Assembly: GCF_002127325.2 (NCBI RefSeq)
Contig: NC_035444.2
Coordinates: 32,380,904 to 32,444,903 of the forward strand
From: Helianthus annuus
Taxonomy: Eukaryota; Streptophyta; Magnoliopsida; Asterales; Asteraceae
DNA: 64,000 bases
Reading direction: 5' to 3'
Of the stretch, positions 1 through 9,338 are shown one piece after another. The notes beneath the pieces are model-generated. The model saw nothing but the letters and a program-made list of their open reading frames with translations, was not told the origin of the DNA and did no database searches. Numbering within the stretch: position 1 is the stretch's first letter; every line of letters starts with the position of its first letter. Position numbers and translations under genes: made by a program.

Positions 1-2133
1 CGTCGTCCTCTATTCTCTTCCCAACTCCGAATTTTACTTCATCATCCCCATACCTCAAGGTGAGTGTTCCGTCATTCATATCTACCACCGCTTGTGCGGT
101 GGCAAGAAATGGTCTCCCTAGTATGAGGGGGACCTCGGTGTCTTCCTCCATATCGAGTATGACAAAGTCGGCTGGATAGACGAATCTGCTTACCTTTACC
201 AAGACATTTTCAATGACACCTTGTGGGAATTTGACGGATCGATCAGCGAGTTGTATGCTCATTTTTGTAGGACTCGTGGTTCCCAGGCCGAGTCTTTTAA
301 ACATTGATGAGGGCATGAGGTTAATGCTAGCCCCAAGGTCGGCTAGGGCATTACGAACGGGGGACTCCCCTATTGAGCAGGGAATCGTGAAGCTTCCGGG
401 ATCGATTTTCTTTTGGGGAAGTTTATTGAGTACGAGGGCAGAGCATTCTTCGCCTAAATTGACTAATTGCAAATTTTCAATTTTCTTTTTATGAGTGAGG
501 AAGTCCCTCATGAACTTAGAGTATTTAGGCATTTGGGTTAGGACCTCAATAAAAGGAATATTGACATGCAATTGCTTTAATAGACTTTCGAACTTCGCGA
601 ATTGCTCATTGGTCTTTTGACGAATTAACCTACCGGGGTACGGAACTCGAGGAGCTTTGGTAGGCTCTGGTGACGGAGGGGAGTTCTTTTCCTGCAGAGG
701 TGTGGGTGCCGTTTCTTTTGTTGGCGGCGACGCTTCTGCAGGCCCTACGGTGCGGTTTCGTAGCGTGATGAGGTGAACTTGCGCTTTTGGGTTTGTTTCG
801 GTATTGCTAGGTAATGCACCTTGTGGTCTCTCGGCAAAATTTTGAGCTATTTGATTCAATTGTTTTTCTATGTTTTGAATACTAGCTTGTTGATTTCTAA
901 AATTTGATTCTAATTGTAGAAATCTTTCCGAGTTTTTCTTTTCAGTGTCGGAGATGAGGCGAGATACAGTATCTTCAAGCCTTTCTCGTCCACTTTGTTG
1001 TTGAGTGAAATTTTGTGACTCATTTCTTGGTTGTTGAAAGTTTGTTCGTTGGGTTTGTTGGTTACTACTATTGCCGGGTTCTCTCCAGCCAAGGTTTGGG
1101 TGGTTTCGCCATCCTTGGTTGTAAGTTCCCGTTGGAGGACCCGACGGCCTAGGTCTATTATCAATGTAGTTTACCAATTCTTGTTGATCGTCCGTTTCTT
1201 TCATACAACTCCAATTTTCATGTGACCCACCACACCCTTCACAAGCCATAACCGAGATTGTTTTTGTCATTTCCAATTTTTTATTTTTGAAGAAAGGGCC
1301 TCGATTTGGGCTTGTAAAGAAGTGCTTTCATCGACCTTATGGGTGCCCGGGGCAATAGATTTATTGCCTTGGGGGGTGTGCCATTGAAAATTGGTTTGAG
1401 CAATTTCCTCAATTTGGTTCTATATTTCATGCGGGCGTCGATTACCTAAAAGTCCCCCGGAGCTAGAATCAAGTGTCTGCCTTGTGTGTGGCAACAATCC
1501 ATTATAGAAAGTGGATACTTGTTGCCATATCGCAAGGCCGTGATGTGGACACTTGCGTAATAACTCCTTGAACCTTTCCCAAGTTTCATATAAGGATTCC
1601 CCGTCCTCTTGTGAATATGTATTAATTTCAGTCATTAATTTAGCCGTTTTAGCGGGAGGGAAATACTTATATAGAAATTTTTGGGCTAGTTCATCCCAGG
1701 TGTTTACCGATCCAACTGGGAGGGCGTTGAGCCAAGCTTTTGCTCGGTCTTTTAGTGAGAAAGGAAACATTCGGAGGCGGATGGCGTCATTTAATGCTCC
1801 GTTGATCCGAAAGGTATCACATATTTCTAAGAAATTAGTAATATGTAGATGAGGATCCTCGTCCGCAAGCCCATGGAAGGTTGCGGAGTTTTGGAGCATT
1901 TGTATCAGATGCGGCCAAAGTTCGAAGTTATTAGCTTCAACATTCGAAGCATTGATAGCGGCGCCTAGGTTACCTACGGTGGGTCGTAGATAATCCATGA
2001 GGGTACGTTGGTCCGCCATTGGAGGTGGATCACCCGAAACCTTCTCTTGGTTTTTAGCTTTTAATCTTTTTCTGAGAAAGCGTTCGGGTTCTTCTAGAGG
2101 TTCTTTTATGTCCTTATTAGAACTGGAGCTCAT
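1..2133 (-). pseudogene. E6 gag-protease polyprotein, 3' end outside window
   Basis: The reading frame starts at the ATG at 2133. The first 237 codons carry a retrotransposon gag domain (motifs LKDRAKAWLNALP and WERFKELLRKCPHHG). A TAG at 1420-1422 interrupts it, probably a CAG to TAG change, since the downstream frame continues in register. A one-base frameshift near 1280 precedes a Cys/His motif (CEGCGGSHENW). The 1-700 part encodes an aspartic protease of the type found in Athila/Tat elements, with LADLGASINLMP (about 300-350) instead of D-S/T-G. Gag packages the element RNA and protease cuts the polyprotein; this copy is broken. RT, RNase H and integrase would lie left of the window. Confidence 0.75.
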
Positions 2134-2510
2134 ACACTATGTAAGATTGGTGTCAGGTTCCAAGTCCTGCAATAAAAGCAGAAAAGAATGCTGGTCAGAA
2201 GGTTCACCACGGCCCCGTGTTCAGCGAACACGGCCCGTGGTCGGAGTTACAGTGATTGTTTTCCAGATCCCAGTTACTGGAAGTTGGACACGGCCCCGTG
2301 TTGCACCGACACGGCCCCGTGCTCAGCCTTCTGTAACTTGGAAAACTAAAAACTGCCAGTAACGATGCTGGGCACGGCCCGTCTCCGACCAGGCACGGCC
2401 CGTGCTGAGCTCTGCAGAAGCAGAAAAACTAAAAAAAATCTAAAAAATTAAAAAGAAAAATAAAAATATGATGGGGCCGTTGATTCCTAACTTTCTTAAA
2501 ATCCTTGTGT
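2134..2510 (-). other. E6 untranslated leader with CACGGCCCCGTG palindromes
   Basis: Between the gag ATG and the PBS lies a non-coding leader. From about 2205 to 2400 it has several near-copies of CACGGCCCCGTG and CACGGCCCGTG, alone or in pairs. The same palindrome family occurs in the U3 of this element's LTR (6459-6690). An A-rich stretch lies at 2425-2468. No gene seen. Confidence 0.65.
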
Positions 2511-2527
2511 CCCCGGCAGCGGCGCCA
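2511..2527 (-). other. E6 primer-binding site (tRNA-Asp type)
   Basis: On the minus strand this reads TGGCGCCGCTGCCGGGG, starting 6 bases inside the LTR end at 2534. It resembles the complement of the 3' end of plant tRNA-Asp, the primer I recall for Athila/Tat-type elements. It differs from the E5 PBS by one base. Confidence 0.8.
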
Positions 2528-3949
2528 AAAACTTGATGTGTGTCGGTGTGTATATAATTTAGATATATAATTAAGCCCTTTTTTACACCTTTAGCCAAGT
2601 TTTAAATTTATAAAACACGATATTCACTAACACTAAACACACATATGGGCAAGTGCACCCATCGTGGACGTAGTATAGTGTTGGTAAGATACCGAGGTCG
2701 TCCAAGGACACAAGAGCTTTTAGTACCGGTTTATCCTCAACGTCTAATCAAATCAAAAAGTTAGAAAAATGTTTTTAAACTAAGAAAATAAAAACTAACT
2801 AAATGCTGAAAAATAAAAATAAAATAAAAACAGATAGACAAGATGAATCACTTGGATCCGACTCGTGTATTAGTATAACCTTTGATTATTTTCGCACTTT
2901 TGCACTTGTTTAAGAGATTATCTTAGTTATTGTAGTAGGCCCCTCTTTTGAAGGCGACGTTACCCTCAACCCAGTAGTTTGAGTCAGCAAGGATACAATC
3001 CTAAAGGGTTGGATTATTGGAAGTGTCACACCCCAACCGATGGCGGAATCAACGGGGCGCGGCACTAGGCGAATCAGATTGCTCAAGAGAATCCATAACA
3101 ACTATATTGCGATAATATTTATTACATTTGTCATCCCATACTAACAAACAATACAATCACGTAAGTCATCACAGATTTCTTGTCCTCTCGAACAATTCAA
3201 ATCCGACAACCTAGATTTTAGATGAGTTTCTAGACTTCCTAGCTTGATTTGATGTAAACTTCGGCTAGACCTGCAACATACGTTAAAACTTTGTCAATAC
3301 AAAAGTATTGGCGAGTATACAGGTTTGATATGTGTAGCATGATAGATTAAAAGTGCTGCGAATTTCCACATGCATAAACGTAATACACAACATATATACT
3401 CACAAAACTGATACTACCAGCTAAGTCCTCGATGCTCGACTCTTGATGGCATAACTAGACCCCGTCGGGCGAAATAGTACTATACTAGTCTTGGTGGGAC
3501 GTCACGAGTATAAGTCCTAGCATACATGTACTAGCATCACGTATATCTATGCCAACAGTTATTCGCAGGTGATAAATAGTCCAATTAAATCATTCGTTTG
3601 ATAAGTTTGGTTTTTATGGAACGTATGTTACACCCAAAATTCGATAAAAAGGGTCAAGTATACTCACAGCGCGTATTCGGTTAGGTTAGCGGAACCGGTG
3701 CCGGAGAATATCCTGATTTCAGATAATTTACGTGAGTGATAGGTTACTATGCGTTAAACGGTATCGATTTGCGTGAAATCGGCAAAAATTGGGTTGAAAT
3801 CGGACAAAATGGTGAAATTGGGCTGAAAGTTGTAATTGGGCTGGCCCAGTCGAACAGGCCACTCGATCGAGTGGGCCTGGTCGGTCGGATGGGCTTGGTT
3901 GGTCGGATGGCATGATCGATCGAATGGGCCTGATCGATCGGACAGCCTG

Positions 3950-4310
3950 ATCGATCGACCAGCTGTTCGATCGACCAGCTGTTCGATCGACCAGCTGTTC
4001 GATCGACCAGCTGTTCGATCGACCAGCTGTTCGATCGACCGGCTGTTCGATCGACCAGCTGTTCGATCGACCAGCTGTTCGATCGACCGGCTGTTCGATC
4101 GACCAGCTGTTCGATCGACCGGCTGTTCGATCGACCAGCTGTTCGATCGACCGGCTGTTCGATCGACCAGCTGTTCGATCGACCGGCTGTTCGATCGACC
4201 AGCTGTTCGATCGACCAGCTGTTCGATCGACCGGCTGTTCGATCGACCAGCTGTTCGATCGACTCGCTGTTCGATCGACTAGCTGTTCGATCGACTAGCT
4301 GCTCGATTGG
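3950..4310. repeat. 16-bp tandem array TTCGATCGACCAGCTG, about 22 copies
   Basis: Head-to-tail 16-bp units, nearly all identical except for CCAG/CCGG variation between units and CTAG at the right end. Each unit holds the palindromes TCGATCGA and CAGCTG. The array lies in the part of E7 that would be transcribed from the minus-strand TATA at 4968, so it would be in the RNA leader. Confidence 0.95.
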
Positions 4311-4967
4311 CCATCCTGTTCGGCTGTTTTCGATGATTTTTCGAGCGTTTTTCGGCGTTTTGGGTTAGGACGTTACGATGAGGTGTTAAGCAACTGAAAT
4401 CCCGTCAATTCCAACCTGTTTCATCGGCCGGGAATCACCCCGTTCGTCGGAACTGGTCGTTTTTGTCGTTTTTCCGTGTTTAACTCGAAATCGATCATTT
4501 TATCACTAGATCTGATGTAAAAACCTTGATTTTTACTTAGGAAATGCCCTGGATCTGAGTTGTTCTTGATGATATGAGGTCAACACTTGAAGTTCATAAG
4601 AACTTTGTGACGAAATCTATCCGAACATCCCAAATCCGTGGCCTTTTGATTAGAAAAACATTGATTTGGTTGAGATTCATGAAGAATCGTATGTAAATCA
4701 TCCGAATCTGAGTTGTTCTTCATGGGATGACATCACCTTTGAAGAACTTTATGGTGACATCACCTTAGAACAGCCCAAATCCGTTGATTTCACGGTTGGA
4801 ATTCAGATTTTGAAAGATAGAAAGATGGAGAATTGCATTTGGATCAAGAAAGTACAAGATTCGGGTTGAAAACTTACAAGAATCGGAAGAAATCGAGAGA
4901 TTTGAGGGCTGGAACGTCTTGGTCGGTTAGGAGCAGCAACACAAGTGTTTGGGAGTGAATGGAGGGG

Positions 4968-4979
4968 TATTTATAGGCA
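4968..4979 (-). promoter_or_regulatory. E7 LTR TATA box
   Basis: Minus strand reads GCCTATAAATAC. The same position relative to the repeat array recurs in the related E4 LTR (41658-41669). No experimental support. Confidence 0.6.
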
Positions 4980-5011
4980 AGGAAGGAGAAAGGAAGGCAA
5001 AACAGCGACTG

Positions 5012-5148
5012 GATCGGCTGGCCCAGCCGATCGGCTGGCCCAGTCGATCGGCTGGCCCAGTCGATCGGCTGGCCCAGTCGATCGGCTGGTCCATCCGATC
5101 GGCTGGTCCATCCGATCGGACTGGCCCATCCGATCGGACTGGCCTATC
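5012..5148. repeat. 17-bp tandem array GATCGGCTGGCCCAGTC, about 8 copies
   Basis: Six 17-bp units and two 18-bp units that keep GATCGG and vary behind it (CTGGCCCAGTC, CTGGTCCATCC, ACTGGCCCATCC). It ends about 35 bp upstream of the TATA box on the minus strand, an enhancer-like position. It is related in sequence to the 3950-4310 array but differs in unit length. Confidence 0.9.
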
Positions 5149-6434
5149 TGATTGGGCCGGTCTGACCAATTGGACTAGTCTGATCGAATTGATCCGTTCG
5201 GAAGCCTTTTGATCCCGTTTTTGGTGCGATTTCGACGGTTTGAGCCATATTTTCATATATTTATATAATTATTAAATTATTTATTATAATTAATCACAAA
5301 AGGGCCGTATATACGTATTTATGTATCCAATTCTCAGTGCGGTGATCGAGTTACGCGTGCCTTTGAGTGCGTTCTTCGATGTGATGTGCCACAATGATTA
5401 TCGGGGTACCACTTACTTATATTGCCATCATCGTCATGACGGTTAGAGTCATAGTACTCACCCGATAACCCTCGTTAGCGTTGATTACTTACATTTTGAC
5501 ACCTCACGCTCGTCGAGAAGGGTAGATTAGGCCTTTACTCGACATCATCGTGAGTGTTATGCAAAAATAGGTTTGTACTAATGATAGAATATGCGTAATC
5601 ATTCGATTATACTTCGATTTAGCGATATAATTGATATAGTTGCATTATGATCCGAATCTCCGGTGCTAGGCGTAACGAGTGTATCGAGTAGCAACAACGC
5701 ACGAAGGTGCGGGTTGTTACAGGAAGATAATGAATTAAGTTATTAATGCAAATTGTGGTAGGCCCCGCTTTTGACGGTGACGTTACTCTCGGCTAAGTAG
5801 TCTGAGTCAGCAGGGATACAGTCCTAAATAGCCGGGTTATAGTATTAATAGTAGTTAACTTATGAGGGGGTCAAAGAGTTTGGATCCCCGCCATCCAATA
5901 CCTATGGGCATTGAAGGAGATCCTACTAAATTTGACCCAGGTCCCTTGCAGGACCTCTAAACGCTGAACAAGGGCAAGACCCTTACCAAACCGTTCCCTT
6001 AACCCCCGACCAGGTAGCCAACATACCTCCATATAGACCGTGGAGATATGAATGGTGAAAATCTTTTATTTTATATAGAGAGTAAAATAATGCCAATACA
6101 CCACGGTCAAACGATAAGGAAAGATCACCTTCAACATAAGCAACTAGTTATTAAAGTCATTAATACAAAACCAAATAAAAAGTGCAAAAGATTAAAAATA
6201 AAAAGTATTATACTAAACACTTGTCTTCACCAAGTGATGTAAGAGACTTAGGCAAACATGGCCTTGATTGTCAAGAACTCTTACTATCAATCTTGGATCC
6301 CGAGACGACTCACACACTCTACGATGGACAATGGATGATAGTGGTGGATGATGGTGTTATGGTGGTGGTGGGTGGTGGATGAAGTGTGAGAGAGGTGGTG
6401 TGCCAAGGGATGAGTTGGAATGAAACCAAGCACT

Positions 6435-6446
6435 CCTATTTATAGG
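6435..6446 (-). promoter_or_regulatory. E6 LTR TATA box
   Basis: Minus strand reads CCTATAAATAGG. Upstream on that strand (6459-6690) are repeated CACGGCCCCGTG-type palindromes. Confidence 0.6.
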
Positions 6447-6458
6447 CTGAACAGAAGG

Positions 6459-6690
6459 CTGAGCACGACCCCGTGTCCGCTGGACACGCCCCCGTGCCCG
6501 TCTGACACTCTCTCTCTTCATTAATTGTAATTCGCAATTACAATTAATGCGCCTGTTGTACTTTCGCCACGCCCCCGTGCTCACTGGACACGGCCCCGTG
6601 GTGGGCAATAGAAGCTTCTACAGGTTTGTCTTTTCTGCTGCTTCTTGGGCACGGCCCCGTGCTGGCTGAGCACGGGGCGTGTTCAGGCTT
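6459..6690. repeat. Cluster of CACGGCCCCGTG-type palindromes in E6 U3
   Basis: At least six near-copies of CACG(G/A)CCCCGTG, some in inverted pairs (ACACGGCCCCGTG; GCACGGGGCGTG), separated by less conserved sequence including TTGTAATTCGCAATTACAA at 6524-6542, itself a palindrome. They lie 13 to 250 bp upstream of the minus-strand TATA box. Confidence 0.75.
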
Positions 6691-6931
6691 CTGTTTTCTC
6701 TTCGTTGCTTGGGAGGATGCCGTTGAGGGTTCGGGCAGTCTACTTTTATTCCTTTTCTTGTATTTATGTTAGAATTAGCTGTCTTTTTGCTTCTTTTGTA
6801 AATTTGAGCTCATTTCATCCTGAACATACAAAAGGAAGACAAAAACACTCTTTTTCCAACATTAGTACTTAAAAATGGTTAGTTTTATGCCTTATTTGAT
6901 GTAATTTATATGTTGCATTTTACACACATCA

Positions 6932-7398
6932 ACGTTCTTGGTGCCGTTGGCAATCGAGATATCATGGGTAGAATTAGGCTTGGGTAAGGGTTAATTGGTC
7001 ATCGGGTAACAACCTCACTTTCTAGGAATCTGAGTACTTAGTTCCCTTTCATCAGTACAAGTAATCACACATGAACTATGTCTATGTAGTTCTTTCTTGT
7101 GGAATGATAGCATGAATGTCAATGCAAACCGGAAACTGAAGATAGTCATTCGTCTCTAAATTGTTTACAAACCAAAGCTTTCATTTTGCAATTAGAATAG
7201 TAATCTTAGTTTTTAAACTCAAATCAATCAAACCAACTCTTGAAATTTAATTTCATAGCAATTAATTTAATTTTAGTTAACTTAGATAAACCTTTAAATA
7301 ACACATATTCCACAAACTCCCTGTGTTCGATACCCACTTGCCACTAACTATTTAGTAGTAATTGGATTAAATTTGATTGTGACCACGACATCACGTCA
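6932..7398 (+). repeat. E5 5' LTR, right-hand fragment
   Basis: Starts where E6 was inserted (acgttcttggtgccg) and ends GACATCACGTCA. It matches 27114-27580 closely, with scattered substitutions. Non-coding. Confidence 0.85.
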
Positions 7399-7403
7399 AA
7401 TTT

Positions 7404-7420
7404 TGGCGCCGTTGCCGGGG
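7404..7420 (+). other. E5 primer-binding site (tRNA-Asp type)
   Basis: TGGCGCCGTTGCCGGGG, five bases after the LTR end at 7398. Same primer class as E6. Confidence 0.85.
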
Positions 7421-8233
7421 AGTAGTGCGCAACGTGTGTTATTTTTGATCTTTTATAAGTTTGTTATTTTTCTGGGTTACGCTGGGTGTGTTAGTGTGCA
7501 GGTATTTACAGGTGCATGCGTACTAGAAGCTCTCACAAGCTATCACCGTTGGCATTTGATCCAGAAATTGAGCGAACTTTGAGAAGAGACAGAATTTTGC
7601 TAATAGAAAACAGAATCAGCGGTTCACCAACAACACCTACTACACCATTTACACCAATCAGATACATGAATCCACCACCACCTCCACCCACTACGGGTGA
7701 ACCTACACCACCCTTTATGCCATCTTCAACACAACCATCACCAAATACTACCACTCCTGCATATACACCAGAAATCAATCCAACCAACACTACCTTACCT
7801 GAGAACACACAGTTTGAATACTCCTTCAGTTACAACCCTACATCATCCGCTGTTCCAGCTTATTCAACATTTTTCCCAACATCCGGCCAACCATCATCAT
7901 CACAAATACCACCACCTAACCTATACCAAACCGGTCCATCCATTATCCATTCTACTCCATTCCAACCAAGAGTGCAATCTCAACATACTTCGGGAGTAAT
8001 ACAAGATGGGTTCGATGATGAGTTTGAGGATGACTTTGTGGGTTATGATGAAGAAGGATACATGTATGGGGGTGATGGAGATCAAGGGGAGTATGCCTAT
8101 GTTCAAAGTCAAAATCAAAGGATGTCAAGTGTTGGTGGGATTCCTCAACAACAAATTATACCTCAACAATTGCTACCACAAGGTCCACCGGTGCAAAGAC
8201 GTGTTCAACAACCTCATGTGGGGCCGAGATTTC

Positions 8234-9169
8234 AACCACCTCCACAACAATTTGGGCCTCCACGCATGCAAGTTCAAAGACTAATAGGTCCTATACGTCC
8301 AAGAATTCGTTTGGTGTGCCAAGAAGACATCTTCGAGAACATGCTAGACGTATTGAAGCACATTTTAGACCGGTGATTACTCATAATCCTTCACCGGTAG
8401 TTATTCCTCACAATAACCAAGGGAGGACGTTCGAAGTTCGAACCAATTCGTTACAAAGTTTGCCAAAATATAAGGGTCTAGTAACGGAGGAGCCTTATTT
8501 TCATTTGGAGGCTTATGATTCGATTTGCAACACTATTGGGGGACAAGGATTTTCGGCCGACGATGTCAAATTGGTGTTATTCCAATTTTTCTTAGAAGAT
8601 AAGGCGAAAAAGTGGTTCTATACATTACCTTCGGCATCTATTTATACATGGGCGGAAATGCAACAAATCTTTTTGGATGAATTTTATACCGCTCAAAAGA
8701 CAAGTGATGCTAGAAAAGGTTTGAGAAGTTTTCAACAACAAACGGGTGAAATGTTTCATGAAGCATTCGAGTGGTTTAACACAGAACCACTTTTTCGCCT
8801 TATCTTCTAAGGAAAATTGGAATAACACCAATTTGACATCGTCGGCCGAAAATCCTTGTCCCCCAATAGTGTTACGAATCGAATCATAAGCCTCCAAATG
8901 AAAATAAGGCTCCTCCGTTACTAGACCCTTATATTTTGGCAAACTTTGTAACGAATTGGTTCGAACTTTGAACGTCCTCCCTTGGTCATTGTGAGGAATA
9001 ACTACCGGTGAAGGATTATGAGTAATCACCGGTCTAAAATGTGCTTCAATACCTCTAGCATGTTCTCGAAGATGTTTTCTTGGCACACCCAAACGAATTC
9101 TTGGACGTATAGGACCTATTGGTCTTTGAACTTGCATGCGTGGAGGCCCAAATTGTTGTGGAGGTGGTT
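8234..9169. repeat. Inverted duplication inside E5 gag (arms 386/387 bp)
   Basis: Arm 1 is 8234-8619 and arm 2 is 8783-9169, its reverse complement, with a 163-bp spacer. Arm 2 has one extra G, which keeps the original frame, and a few substitutions. Antisense gag motifs (LPKYKGLVTEEPYFHLEAY) can be read from arm 2 on the minus strand. Transcription from the E5 promoter would give a long fold-back RNA. Confidence 0.92.
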
Positions 9170-9310
9170 ATTTATGCATGGGCAGAAATGCAACAAATCT
9201 TTTTGGATGAATTTTATACCGCTCAAAAGACAAATGATGCTAGAAAAGGTTTGAGAAGTTTTCAACAACAAACGGGTGAAATGTTTCATGAAGCATTCGA
9301 GTGGTTTAAC
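8640..9310 (+). repeat. 141-bp direct repeats flanking the inverted gag arm
   Basis: 8640-8780 and 9170-9310 are near-identical direct copies (ATTTAT.CATGGGC.GAAATGC to GAGTGGTTTAAC) that bracket the inverted arm. The order X, Y, inverted X, Y fits two template switches in one copying event. Confidence 0.9.
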
Positions 9311-9338
9311 ATGATGATATAGAATTGCCCTCATCATG

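Larger units (their letters stand above)
3024..5721 (-). mobile_element. E7: solo LTR of the E4 family
   Basis: A lone LTR of 2698 bp with no internal region. It begins TGTCACACCCCAACC and ends GCGGGTTGTTACA, as does the E4 LTR at 40072-42306. Perfect 5-bp target duplications ggaag lie at 3019-3023 and 5722-5726. This is the expected product of recombination between the two LTRs of one inserted element. It contains two tandem arrays and a minus-strand TATA box. The rest is non-coding; ORFs inside are translations of the arrays. Confidence 0.9.
1..6931 (-). mobile_element. E6: Athila/Tat-like Ty3/gypsy element, 5' part
   Basis: Minus-strand LTR retrotransposon running off the left edge. Reading from the right it has the 5' LTR (6931 to 2534), a tRNA-Asp-type primer-binding site, a leader rich in CACGGCCCCGTG palindromes, and a gag-protease reading frame. 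The LTR ends form the inverted repeat TGATGTGTGT...ACACACATCA. It sits in the 5' LTR of E5: bases 6932-6936 (acgtt) continue E5 LTR sequence found intact at 27114. They should be the target-site duplication, but the matching copy lies outside the window. E7 is inserted in its LTR. Lineage comes from the PBS and the DLGAS-type protease; RT and integrase are not in view. Confidence 0.8.
2534..6931 (-). repeat. E6 5' LTR, interrupted by E7
   Basis: The LTR spans from TGATGTGTGT at 2534 to ACACACATCA at 6931. Without E7 and one copy of its 5-bp target duplication it is about 1695 bp. A TATA box (minus) is at 6435-6446 with GC-rich palindromes upstream. Two diverged tandem modules (around 2905-3010 and 5727-5850, sharing TAGGCCCC...GACGTTAC...GAGTCAGCA) flank E7 and belong to the LTR itself. 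No gene is seen in it. Confidence 0.8.
7516..9333 (+). pseudogene. E5 gag, first part, rearranged
   Basis: The ATG at 7516 opens 286 codons with a long Pro/Thr/Ser/Gln-rich N-terminal region, an acidic patch (GFDDEFEDDF) and then the start of a gag domain (IRPRIRL). One base is missing near 8310, where the inverted copy has one more G. The frame then continues from about 8316 with gag motifs such as PYFHLEAYDSI and LEDKAKKWFYTLPSASIYTWAEMQQIF up to 8780. There an inverted copy of earlier gag and a second direct copy of its end have been added (8781-9310). Gag resumes after E1 at 23427. It cannot encode an intact Gag. Confidence 0.75.

Noticed and set aside
3836..4282. A 148-residue ORF with repeated CSIDQLFDRPAVRST-like text
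   Set aside because: It is the translation of the 16-bp tandem array (period 48 nt over three frames). The unit length, not codon use, explains it.
3950..4310. CRISPR-like array
   Set aside because: The units are contiguous 16-mers without spacers, inside a plant LTR.
4927..5256. Overlapping ORFs on both strands in the second E7 array
   Set aside because: Same reason: 17-bp tandem repeat read in several frames, with no independent coding signal.
8625..9137. A minus-strand gag gene
   Set aside because: It is the inverted copy of E5 gag, not a separate gene; it has no start or promoter of its own.
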